A DNA stretch of 8,903 bases from Minisyncoccota bacterium (GTDB lineage: Bacteria; Patescibacteriota; Minisyncoccia; Phycocordibacterales; UBA2100), in assembly GCA_020058565.1 (NCBI GenBank), contig JAGVDT010000060.1, forward strand, positions 1-8,903, in the 5' to 3' direction. Shown here one piece after another: positions 1 through 5,949 of this stretch. A program made the position numbers and the translations under genes. The notes under the pieces are model-generated. The model was not told the origin of the DNA. It did no database searches and saw only the letters and a program-made list of their open reading frames with translations. The first letter of the stretch is position 1. Each line of letters begins with the position of its first letter.

Positions 1-213
1 CGCATGCGTCTCGGGAAGGGCGTTTTGGATGCCGAAGGCAACGCGCCCCCGATACCCGGAGCGCAGCTGTCTGAGGAAAATGGCAGGTGGCGCGACGACA
101 ACCTGGACATTTTTGGCTTTGTCGGCCGCTTTTTTTGTGGCCTCGAAAAGCAGCTTTGCCTCGCGAAACGTCGCGGGGTTCATTTTCCAGTTAGCAATCA
201 GGGTCGATTTCAT
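1..213 (-). CDS. tpiA: Triosephosphate isomerase, N-terminal part (runs off the left edge)
   Basis: This leftward reading frame opens with ATG at 213-211 and stays open for 71 codons to the window edge. It begins MKSTLIANWKMNP, the hallmark first strand of triosephosphate isomerase. Asn8 and Lys10 of NWKMN correspond to the conserved active-site Asn and Lys that bind the phosphate and enediolate. About 30 residues later VQVVVAPPAIFL matches the second strand with its conserved APP, and FGIQNALPETHA fits the next strand with its AQN-type motif. The enzyme interconverts dihydroxyacetone phosphate and glyceraldehyde 3-phosphate in cytosolic glycolysis. The family is usually about 250 residues, so roughly 70 percent lies outside the window, including the catalytic His and Glu. 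The Shine-Dalgarno is weak (AGAAAG upstream). The gene is divergent from the pilus-linked block at 389 and probably functionally unrelated to it. Confidence 0.92.
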   Translation of the reverse strand, partial: MKSTLIANWKMNPATFREAKLLFEATKKAADKAKNVQVVVAPPAIFLRQLRSGYRGRVAFGIQNALPETHA

Positions 214-376
214 CCGACACTTTCTACGCCGTTAATCAGGACATTACTTTGGCGAATCGGGAACGAAGCAGTATGTGCTGCGGCATATTTCTGTTCGGAA
301 GCTGACGGATTCATGCCGCGGATTGTAGCATGGGAATCTCAACAGTTGTGTCCCTGGTTCGATTGCTTTTTAGTCG

Positions 377-382
377 TATTAT
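377..382 (+). promoter_or_regulatory. Possible -10 box of a leaderless transcript
   Basis: TATTAT matches the -10 consensus TATAAT at five of six positions and ends six bases before the ATG at 389. Transcription would therefore start at or next to the start codon. The gene has no Shine-Dalgarno, which fits leaderless expression. No convincing -35 hexamer lies 16-18 bases upstream, so this is only suggestive. Confidence 0.3.
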
Positions 383-388
383 TGCGTT

Positions 389-1060
389 ATGAGCAAAGAA
401 AGAGACCTCAGGGGAGCATCCTCCATAACTGACGACCTGGACGCTGCGACATTGGCGCGAGTCGATGGCGTCATCGACTCCATAACCAGAATCTTTAGAG
501 ACATGGAAAAAGATGTCTCTAATGACGATATTGAACAGATAGATAGGCTTGTCAACAAATCCAAATCCTCGGAAGAGATTATGGCGGACATTTCGTATAT
601 AAAAATCCGCAACCATTTTTTGCAGCTAGCTGCAAGATCGGAAGAAATGATGACGAGCCTCCTGCGCGAGACTTTAAAAAAAGAGCCTCATGGACTAAAC
701 GTCGAAGAATTCATGGAAAAAATTGAACAAGGCAATACACAAATGCTCGTTCAGGGCGCAGTCGACACTGCGCTTATCAATAATATGATTTTGCTTGCCA
801 CGCGAAACTTCATCCGCGTCGGTAATCGCGTGTCGAAGGAGGTCATGGACACAATATGGAGCATCGCTGAAGCGAGGCTCATGGAGGAAATCCCTTCACA
901 GCAAGATACTACGCCTGATCAGGCAGAGGGCGAGGAGGACAACGAACCTGACATGCGCAGGGCTGCCGTACAAGCCATTCACAGACGGCTACGCGCCACT
1001 TTCAGAAACTGGGAGCGAGGTTTTTCTGCAAAAGCCATCAGACAACCTTCCGGAAAATAA
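389..1060 (+). CDS. Uncharacterised helical protein heading the minor-pilin operon
   Basis: I do not recognise this 223-residue protein. It has no signal peptide or membrane segment and looks soluble and almost wholly alpha-helical. Residues 1-90 are charged and amphipathic, residues 90-170 are a second helical region containing LVQGAVDTALINNMILLATRNF, residues 170-190 are an acidic linker (QAEGEEDNEPD), and the tail is basic and arginine-rich (RRLRATFRNWERG). It contains no cysteine. The first ATG has no Shine-Dalgarno but a TATTAT box just before it. Its stop is only five bases before the TTG start of the first prepilin gene, so the two are very probably co-transcribed. A cytoplasmic role linked to the minor pilins is an inference from position alone. 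Codon use resembles the neighbours, so this is likely a real, poorly conserved gene. Confidence 0.75.
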   Translation: MSKERDLRGASSITDDLDAATLARVDGVIDSITRIFRDMEKDVSNDDIEQIDRLVNKSKSSEEIMADISYIKIRNHFLQLAARSEEMMTSLLRETLKKEPHGLNVEEFMEKIEQGNTQMLVQGAVDTALINNMILLATRNFIRVGNRVSKEVMDTIWSIAEARLMEEIPSQQDTTPDQAEGEEDNEPDMRRAAVQAIHRRLRATFRNWERGFSAKAIRQPSGK

Positions 1061-1065
1061 ACTCA

Positions 1066-1485
1066 TTGCAGCATGCTAGAATTTACCTACGAAGGCGTGT
1101 GGAAAAATTCAGCGCACAAAGCGGGTTTACGTTGATCGAAGTGGTGATAACCATATTTCTGGTCGTATTGATGCTCGTATTTTTTCAGGTGGCGGCATCT
1201 ACTATGCGCCTTGCAACGATTGCACAGCAGAAAGAGAGAGTATCCAGGGTAATTGGCCAGAAAATCGAAACTCTGCGCGCCGCTGGCTATGATGGCGTGG
1301 GTTCAAGCGGAACATTTACCGACCCTCAGTTAAACAACCTCCAAAACGTAAGCGCCTCGACAACCATTTCTGACTACAACGCGGAGATCAAGCAGGTGAC
1401 GGTCGGCGTTTCGTGGCTCGGTGCCGGCAGCACGACTAGATATCTGGGAGCAACGACACTACTAGTTAATTCGGGAGGGCTATGA
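1066..1485 (+). CDS. Type IV prepilin-like minor pilin, PilV/GspI type
   Basis: The protein carries a class III signal: SAQSG followed by FTLIEVVITIFLVVLMLVFF, with prepilin peptidase cleavage expected between Gly20 and Phe21 and the conserved Glu at +5. The hydrophobic N-terminal helix spans about residues 21-47 and anchors the subunit in the membrane or the pilus core. Residues 48-139 form a small globular domain ending in hydrophobic strands (TTLLVNSGGL). Its size and place before PilW- and PilX-like genes fit a PilV/GspI-type minor pilin of the tip complex. I use the TTG at 1066, giving a basic 20-residue leader (RRR). An in-frame GTG at 1099 would give a 9-residue leader of type IVa length; GAAGG precedes it but only three bases away. 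The end overlaps the next gene by four bases (ATGA), suggesting translational coupling. Confidence 0.88.
   Translation: MQHARIYLRRRVEKFSAQSGFTLIEVVITIFLVVLMLVFFQVAASTMRLATIAQQKERVSRVIGQKIETLRAAGYDGVGSSGTFTDPQLNNLQNVSASTTISDYNAEIKQVTVGVSWLGAGSTTRYLGATTLLVNSGGL
1473..1478 (+). promoter_or_regulatory. Shine-Dalgarno deciding the start at 1482
   Basis: GGGAGG lies three bases before ATG 1482, inside the last codons of the preceding prepilin gene. Together with the ATGA overlap it supports 1482 rather than the in-frame ATG at 1548, which has only a pyrimidine-rich stretch upstream. Confidence 0.6.
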
Positions 1486-2144
1486 AGAGACAGCTTCGAG
1501 CTGCGAGCGACAAGCTGCGAGAAAAATACCGATTCTTTTCTTTTCTGATGCCAGCAAGTTTATGTCTGGAAGCTCGCCGCTCGAAGCTCGCCGCTATTCG
1601 CGGTTTCAGCGCGATAGAGGTACTTATCGTGATCGCGGTTTCATCGCTGATCATGCTCGCCCTTTCCAATATCTTTGTCACCTACTATGACTCGTATGCG
1701 TATCAGAATGCATACATAAACACTTCGGTATCCGCGACGACGTTTTTAAACGACATGAACGATCTATCGCTCCAGGCCAGCGAGATCGTTTCTTCACATG
1801 CGTTTGCCGGGGTCACGTACACTACCGGATCTACGACGGTCGTGTTCGAGATTCCGTCAGTCAATAGTTCCGGGGAGATTCTGGCCAACACGTCCGACTA
1901 CGCCGTTTTATTTTCAAGCACAACCAAGCTGTATCGAATCATGGACGCAGACGCCTCCAGCGCCAGGCTTGATGGCACCAAACAATTCACTGACGTGCTG
2001 CAAAACCTTACGCTTACCTACAACAACCCGACACCCTCCTCTGCATCGAACATTGTTGTCAACGTATTGACGCAGAGTACCGCCAAAGGAAAGACAGCGA
2101 CCACGCACCTGATGCAGACCGTGTATTTGCGCAATAAAGAGTGA
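1482..2144 (+). CDS. Type IV prepilin-like minor pilin, PilW/GspJ type, with a 41-residue leader
   Basis: This is a 220-residue protein with a class III signal at residues 38-65: AAIRG followed by FSAIEVLIVIAVSSLIMLAL. Cleavage is expected after Gly41, with Glu at +5 kept although the usual FTLIE is FSAIE. After the membrane helix a beta-rich domain runs from about 90 to 215, with strands such as TTVVFEIPSV, DYAVLFSS and NIVVNVL. Length and position second in the cluster resemble PilW/GspJ, a bridging minor pilin of the tip. The leader is strikingly long, because residues 4-36 are encoded by an AGCTTCGAG-type inverted repeat also related to intergenic sequence elsewhere in the window. An alternative start at Met23 (1548) would give a 19-residue leader but lacks a Shine-Dalgarno. 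The gene overlaps its upstream neighbour by four bases. Confidence 0.87.
   Translation: MKRQLRAASDKLREKYRFFSFLMPASLCLEARRSKLAAIRGFSAIEVLIVIAVSSLIMLALSNIFVTYYDSYAYQNAYINTSVSATTFLNDMNDLSLQASEIVSSHAFAGVTYTTGSTTVVFEIPSVNSSGEILANTSDYAVLFSSTTKLYRIMDADASSARLDGTKQFTDVLQNLTLTYNNPTPSSASNIVVNVLTQSTAKGKTATTHLMQTVYLRNKE
1492..1594. repeat. AGCTTCGAG-word inverted repeat inside a prepilin leader
   Basis: The left arm AGCTTCGAGCTGCGAGC (1492-1508) is complementary to GCTCGCCGCTCGAAGCT (1572-1588) at 16 of 17 positions, around a 63-base centre. The right arm also holds a perfect 12-base direct repeat, GAAGCTCGCCGC at 1569-1580 and 1583-1594, and the left side repeats AGCTGCGAG at 1499-1507 and 1513-1521. 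The element is wholly within coding sequence and in frame. The same word recurs before pilB at 8292-8307 (15 of 16 identical), so this looks like a member of an interspersed family. Confidence 0.75.
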
Positions 2145-2271
2145 GATATCGCGCTCGATTTCACTATGGCGCACTATGCAGGAAACACCGTAGCATCGAG
2201 AACATCAGGTGAATGCGGAGAGTTTGAGGAAAAGTGCGTGAGTGCGCGAAAAACCGTGCGAGAATTAACCT

Positions 2272-2276
2272 AAGGA
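2272..2276 (+). promoter_or_regulatory. Shine-Dalgarno favouring TTG 2284 over ATG 2278
   Basis: AAGGA ends one base before ATG 2278, too close for normal initiation, but seven bases before the in-frame TTG at 2284, which is ideal spacing. The 133-base gap from 2145 to 2277 before this gene shows no other clear signal. Confidence 0.45.
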
Positions 2277-2277
2277 T

Positions 2278-4122
2278 ATGGATTTGCGAAATTCGGCGTT
2301 GATCACGTTTGTACGGACACTCGGAAATACTTCCGGCGGAGGATACGTGCTTTTATCCGCATTGGTCATCACCGGGATACTTTTTGTGGTCTCGGCAGGG
2401 CTTATTAATTATTCGAATTCGTACTCCAAGCTTGAAAATCTTACGGTTGCCGAGGGGCAAGCCCTGCAGCTTGCCGAAGCAGGAATCGATAAAGCCGTCT
2501 ACGAGCTCAACGAATCTTCCCTGTACTCCGGAGAAACACTCACCCTCCCAGGCGGACAAGTGGTAATATCCGTTTCAAACTCCGGAGCCAGCGACAAGCG
2601 CATCACGGCGACTGGCTACGTCCCAAATAGCACTAGCCCTGCCGCCACGCGCGCCGTGAAAGCCACGGCCACCATCGGCAATACCTCGATCGCATTTCAC
2701 TATGGCGTACAAGTAGGTGAAGGCGGGTTCGTCATGGACGGCGGCTCCATCGTAAACGGCAGCATTTACTCCAATGGAAACATTCACGCGACCAACGGCG
2801 TTGAAATTACCGGAGGGGCTATCGCCGCTAACCCGGCGTCTACATCTACCGATCAGGCAAACGATACACCCATTCCTATTTCCTCCTGCACCGGCTCCAC
2901 GTGTGTTGACTTCGGCACTACCAATGGCACACAAGACTTCGCTCAAAGTTTCCAAATCTCGGATGCCGAGCGCATGAACAGCGTGGAATTCTACATCAAG
3001 AAAACGTCTACGCCGGGCAACCTTACCGTGCGTATCGTCAACGATAATGCCGGCTCTCCCGGCACGGACACGATCATGTCAGCGACACTCAACGCGTCGC
3101 TCGTCACTACCAGTTTCAACTGGGTACGAGTTACCCTGCCTACGACGCCTTTGCTGGATCCGGGACAAACGTATTGGATAGTGCTTGACGGCAGCTCCAA
3201 CGCGACGCGCTACTACACCATCGGCGCTAATTCGAGCTATGGCAACGGCAGTGGAAAGATTGGACGGTATTCATCGACATGGTCAGACACTTCCCCGTCA
3301 GGGCTCGACGGATATTTCCGAATCTACCTCGGCGGAGGCAGCTCGTACATCGGCGGCGATAACGGCGCTTGGGGGGCCTACGTCGGCACAACCGGCTCTG
3401 ACAACGCGTGGGCCTATGAAGTGAAAGGTGTTACGGTTAGCGGAGCCAATCAGTGCCAAATAGGCACCGGTAACAACAAAGCCTGCGACACCAGCCAAGG
3501 TATCCCTCCTGCCGCCGCCATGCCCATATCTGACGGCAATATTCAGGACTGGAAGGATGATGCTGCGGCTGGCACTGTGACCACGGGAAACGTAACGGTG
3601 GGTTGGGCAGGCTCCACTCGCGGACCGGAGAAAATTGTCGGAAATTTGACGGTAAATGGCGGCGGCATACTGACGCTTACGGGAACACTGTGGGTAACGG
3701 GCTCAGTGACGGTGACTGGTGGCGGGCAGGTAAAACTGAGCTCTACCTATGCCTCTAATCAGGGTGCCCTTATTGCAGATGGGCCCGTTACCATAAACGG
3801 CGGTGCCTCATTTTCTGGATCCGGCTCACCGGGAAGCTATCCGTTTCTGATAACAACGAGTTCGTGTCCGGCAGACCCAGGGTGCAGTGGCGCCTATGCA
3901 ATAGACGAAAGCGGCGGCGCTGGGACGGTAGCCCTGGTCGCCCAGAACGGCACCGTCAGAATATCGGGCGGTAGCAATCTCAAGGCCGTAACTGCGCGGC
4001 AAATATATATGACTGGCGGCGCCTCGCTCACCTACGATAGCGGCCTCATCAATGCGAATTTCTATTCAGGCCCAGGCGGCTCATACAATCTGGTACCGGG
4101 TACGTATGTGATATCGCAGTAA
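2278..4122 (+). CDS. PilX/GspK-like large tip pilin with lectin-like insert (putative adhesin)
   Basis: This 614-residue protein begins with a PilX-type N-terminus: a Gly-rich site (SGGGYVLL, residues 19-26), a membrane helix at about 23-46, and the helix TVAEGQALQLAEAGIDKAVYEL at 56-77. It lacks Glu at +5, as GspK does. Residues 150-185 are short beta-helix repeats (GGSIVNGSIYSNGNI). An independent beta-sandwich at about 201-352 contains SVEFYIKKT, LTVRIVND, LDPGQTYWIVLDG and GYFRIYLGG, resembling 'choice-of-anchor R' secreted modules. Residues 434-600 return to a Gly/Thr/Val beta-solenoid (VGNLTVNGGGILTLTGTLWV). Six cysteines come as close pairs (204/209, 393/403, 530/535), suggesting disulfides outside the cytoplasm. 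It follows PilV- and PilW-like genes, so a tip adhesin is the best inference. The start may be TTG 2284. A terminator follows at 4135. Confidence 0.85.
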   Translation: MDLRNSALITFVRTLGNTSGGGYVLLSALVITGILFVVSAGLINYSNSYSKLENLTVAEGQALQLAEAGIDKAVYELNESSLYSGETLTLPGGQVVISVSNSGASDKRITATGYVPNSTSPAATRAVKATATIGNTSIAFHYGVQVGEGGFVMDGGSIVNGSIYSNGNIHATNGVEITGGAIAANPASTSTDQANDTPIPISSCTGSTCVDFGTTNGTQDFAQSFQISDAERMNSVEFYIKKTSTPGNLTVRIVNDNAGSPGTDTIMSATLNASLVTTSFNWVRVTLPTTPLLDPGQTYWIVLDGSSNATRYYTIGANSSYGNGSGKIGRYSSTWSDTSPSGLDGYFRIYLGGGSSYIGGDNGAWGAYVGTTGSDNAWAYEVKGVTVSGANQCQIGTGNNKACDTSQGIPPAAAMPISDGNIQDWKDDAAAGTVTTGNVTVGWAGSTRGPEKIVGNLTVNGGGILTLTGTLWVTGSVTVTGGGQVKLSSTYASNQGALIADGPVTINGGASFSGSGSPGSYPFLITTSSCPADPGCSGAYAIDESGGAGTVALVAQNGTVRISGGSNLKAVTARQIYMTGGASLTYDSGLINANFYSGPGGSYNLVPGTYVISQ

Positions 4123-4134
4123 GCTGGGTGCTAG

Positions 4135-4158
4135 TCCGCCAGCTGGCGGATAATTTTT
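4135..4158 (+). terminator. Intrinsic terminator after the minor-pilin block
   Basis: The stem TCCGCC (4135-4140) and GGCGGA (4145-4150) encloses the loop AGCT and is followed by TAATTTTT. It lies 12 bases after the stop at 4122. The stem is palindromic, but only the rightward side has a T run, so it should act on the rightward transcript. Confidence 0.7.
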
Positions 4159-4159
4159 A

Positions 4160-4236
4160 GCTTCTAGCTTCAAGTCAAAAGCTGGAATCGTATTCTGAAT
4201 TTTAAGCTAGAATCTAGCACCTATGGCCTAGAAGCT
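4160..4236. repeat. AGCTTCTAG-word repeat region between convergent genes
   Basis: AGCTTCTAG at 4160-4168 is the exact complement of CTAGAAGCT at 4228-4236. Between them GCTAGAATCTAGC (4206-4218) is a perfect inverted repeat around one base. The sequence is built from AGCTTC/CTAG words, a cousin of the AGCTTCGAG family at 1492 and 8292. It occupies nearly all of the gap between the minor-pilin block and the pilC stop and encodes nothing visible. Confidence 0.6.
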
Positions 4237-4239
4237 GAT

Positions 4240-5457
4240 TTATATGTGTTGCGATATGCCGTAAATAGGCATGATCATCGATATCGCGAAAAATCCGACC
4301 ATGCCGCCGATCAAGAGCATCAAGACCGGCTCGATAATCGTGGACATGTCTTTGGTTTTGCGATCAACTTCGCTTTCGTAGTACTGCGCCATGCGTTTGA
4401 GCATATCTGGCGTCTGTCCGGTTTCTTCACCTACCGACATCATTTCGCCGACAAACGGCGGATAGAGGTCTTCCCGACGCGTAAATGTCTTTGACAACGG
4501 GTCACCATCCCCGACTGATTTGCGCGCCTCGGCAATAACCTCCTTGAAATACGAATTTTGCACGACATCTTCCGCGATTTCGAGCGCTGGCAAGATACCC
4601 ACACCGGACGAGAGGAGCGAAGCAAGCGTTCGTGATGTACGTGCAGCATTTACTTCGCGTACCATCTCGCCCACCACCGGCATGCGCAAAAAAGCGAAAT
4701 CCTTGAATCGTTTTCCTTGTTTAGTGCGAAAATACGAAGTGATCAATAAACCGCCAACCACAATGCCGCCAAATGCGACGATGGTGTTGTTGACGAGGAA
4801 ATCGCTTATCCAAAGTATGACTTTCGTGGCAAACGGAAGCTCTGAGCCCATTTCCTCAAAAGTCTGCGCAAGCGTCGGCACCACATAGATCATCATGAGT
4901 ATGCCGATCCCAATGATCGCAAAAAGGATTATTGCGGGGTAGATCATCGCGCCGCGAATCTTTTTCTTGAGATCAGAAGCGTGCTCCATCTGCTCCGAAG
5001 CTACGACAAGCGAGCTGGAGAGGTCGCCGCCCTCTTCCCCGGCGCGTACCATGGCAACGGTCAACCGCGGAAAAATGCTCGGGAATTTCCCGAGCGATTC
5101 ATGGAGCGTTGTGCCGTGCCGGACGTCACTCGATATCTCTGAAATAGCCTGCACGAGGTGCGAGTCTTTTGTCTGGCGTTCTATCACGGCAAGCGCGCGC
5201 GAAAGCGGCAGTCCGGCGCCGAGCATGACACCAAGATTGCGCGCAAAAAGGATTTTTTGCTGCTCCGGCACAGTCGTAAGCTTGCCGAGCCAGTACATCG
5301 GATTGAAAGTATTCTGAGACTTATCTACCTGGAGCGAAAGCAGATGCCCGCCTTCGCGGCGTATGATGTTGTAAAGCTCAAAACGATCTTGCGCTACGGC
5401 AACGCCTTTATATACCTCGCCGTCGTTCTTCTGCGCCGTGTAGGTAAACCGAGCCAC
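4240..5457 (-). CDS. pilC: Type IV pilus inner-membrane platform protein PilC (GspF family)
   Basis: This 405-residue protein is the polytopic platform that couples the cytoplasmic assembly ATPase to pilin insertion. The N-terminus FTYTAQKNDGEVYKG is typical of the family. The first T2SSF domain (about 68-191) contains FARNLGVMLGAGLPLSRAL and MVRAGEEGGDL. The second (about 272-395) repeats the pattern with SRTLASLLSSGVGILPALEI and MMSVGEETGQTPDML. Membrane helices lie at about 168-192, 218-242 and 376-399. The length is standard and the gene looks intact. The start is GTG with no Shine-Dalgarno; a GTATAC-word hairpin ends six bases before it. In related genomes pilC commonly sits close to pilB, but here two unrelated genes separate them. 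PilB from the same strand is its expected partner, and the prepilins encoded opposite are its likely substrates. Confidence 0.96.
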   Translation of the reverse strand: MARFTYTAQKNDGEVYKGVAVAQDRFELYNIIRREGGHLLSLQVDKSQNTFNPMYWLGKLTTVPEQQKILFARNLGVMLGAGLPLSRALAVIERQTKDSHLVQAISEISSDVRHGTTLHESLGKFPSIFPRLTVAMVRAGEEGGDLSSSLVVASEQMEHASDLKKKIRGAMIYPAIILFAIIGIGILMMIYVVPTLAQTFEEMGSELPFATKVILWISDFLVNNTIVAFGGIVVGGLLITSYFRTKQGKRFKDFAFLRMPVVGEMVREVNAARTSRTLASLLSSGVGILPALEIAEDVVQNSYFKEVIAEARKSVGDGDPLSKTFTRREDLYPPFVGEMMSVGEETGQTPDMLKRMAQYYESEVDRKTKDMSTIIEPVLMLLIGGMVGFFAISMIMPIYGISQHI

Positions 5458-5463
5458 GAGAAT

Positions 5464-5495
5464 CAGTATACAGTATTCTGTATTCCGTATACTGC
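5464..5495. repeat. GTATAC-word hairpin, pilC-side arm of the four-helix-bundle cassette
   Basis: CAGTATAC (5464-5471) pairs with GTATACTG (5487-5494), forming a local hairpin between the four-helix-bundle stop and the pilC start. The segment is also the inverted counterpart of 5877-5906: GTATTCTGTATTCCGTAT (5473-5490) matches the reverse complement of 5889-5906 at 17 of 18 positions, and GTATACTGC (5487-5495) is exactly complementary to 5877-5885. Confidence 0.8.
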
Positions 5496-5507
5496 AAATA
5501 GCAAAAC

Positions 5508-5867
5508 TTATTTTCCTGGCGCGGTACGTATTAACCCTGAAATCAACTGCGCGGATGATTCAGCTTTCTGCTCAAGTAGCACATATTCAGCTTCGGAGAT
5601 ATATTTCGAATCCCTAGCGATAACTATTTGACTCCGCAACTCAGAACCGGATGCCAGTGCAATCGTATAAAAGTTAATTTTGTCTTTCCGAGAATTCCGG
5701 ACGAAACCTTCGGCAATATTCGAAGTAATCGAGACGGCAGCGCGACGAAGTTGGCTTGTAAGTCCAAAAAGTTCATCACGCGGAAAAGCACGTGTTGTGC
5801 GGTATGTCTCGAGTACCAACTGATGAGAGACTTTCCACGCTGTTAAATCATTAAAACGCTGGATCAT
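5508..5867 (-). CDS. Four-helix-bundle protein (23S rRNA intervening-sequence / S23 family)
   Basis: This complete 119-residue protein is a clear member of the family first found as ORFs in 23S rRNA intervening sequences. Diagnostic segments in order are: FNDLTAWKVSHQLVLETYRTT (3-23), FPRDELFGLTSQLRRAAVSI (28-47), SNIAEGFVRNSRKDKINFY (49-67), ALASGSELRSQIVIA (71-85), and a last helix LLEQKAESSAQLISGLI. The fold is a four-helix bundle that forms pentamers in solved members. The relative Avd assists diversity-generating retroelements by binding nucleic acid and reverse transcriptase. The cellular role of stand-alone members is unknown. No reverse transcriptase or rRNA is nearby. The ORF is enclosed by complementary GTATAC-word arms and lies inside the pilB-pilC block, suggesting later insertion. 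The Shine-Dalgarno is weak (GGGT before ATG). Confidence 0.95.
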   Translation of the reverse strand: MIQRFNDLTAWKVSHQLVLETYRTTRAFPRDELFGLTSQLRRAAVSITSNIAEGFVRNSRKDKINFYTIALASGSELRSQIVIARDSKYISEAEYVLLEQKAESSAQLISGLIRTAPGK

Positions 5868-5876
5868 AGCGGACCC

Positions 5877-5906
5877 GCAGTATACAGAATACGGTATACA
5901 GAATAC
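5877..5906. repeat. GTATAC-word direct repeat, upstream arm of the four-helix-bundle cassette
   Basis: GTATACAGAATAC occurs twice without mismatch, at 5880-5892 and 5894-5906, separated by one G. The whole segment is the inverted counterpart of 5473-5495 on the other side of the four-helix-bundle gene, and begins nine bases before that gene's ATG. Confidence 0.8.
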
Positions 5907-5925
5907 AAGTTGACCTATCCGCTAC

Positions 5926-5948
5926 AAATACGCCATACATGATACGCC
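5926..5948. repeat. Degenerate CGTAT-word remnant
   Basis: Read leftward this stretch gives GGCGTATCATGTATGGCGTA, made of the same words as the hairpin at 6455-6539. It immediately follows the stop of the tyrosine-rich gene. It forms no clear stem by itself and may be a decayed copy. Confidence 0.35.
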
Positions 5949-5949
5949 T

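Larger units (their letters stand above)
5464..5906 (-). mobile_element. Candidate IVS-like cassette: four-helix-bundle ORF between complementary arms
   Basis: The 360-base ORF sits 12 bases from the inner end of one arm (5495) and 9 bases from the other (5877). The two arms are inverted copies of each other, differing by a substitution and a 7-base length difference, so the transcript could fold into a long stem with the ORF in the loop. Known 23S rRNA intervening sequences in Leptospira and Coxiella combine such terminal stems with an ORF of this family. There is no transposase and no identified target duplication; calling it mobile is inference. Confidence 0.35.

Noticed and set aside
4..432. 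Rightward 142-codon ORF at the left edge
   Set aside because: It is the antisense of tpiA and then runs across the intergenic gap; its protein has no recognisable features, whereas the leftward frame has clear triosephosphate isomerase motifs.
2166..2273. 35-codon ORF in the gap before the large tip pilin
   Set aside because: It has no Shine-Dalgarno, no recognisable protein character and could easily occur by chance; its stop merely overlaps the AAGGA site.
5158..5631. Rightward 157-codon ORF
   Set aside because: It crosses the antisense of pilC, the repeat and the four-helix-bundle gene, all better supported on the other strand.
5508..5867. Accessory protein Avd of a diversity-generating retroelement
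   Set aside because: The protein family is related, but no reverse transcriptase and no template/variable repeat pair with adenine-biased differences is visible in the window.
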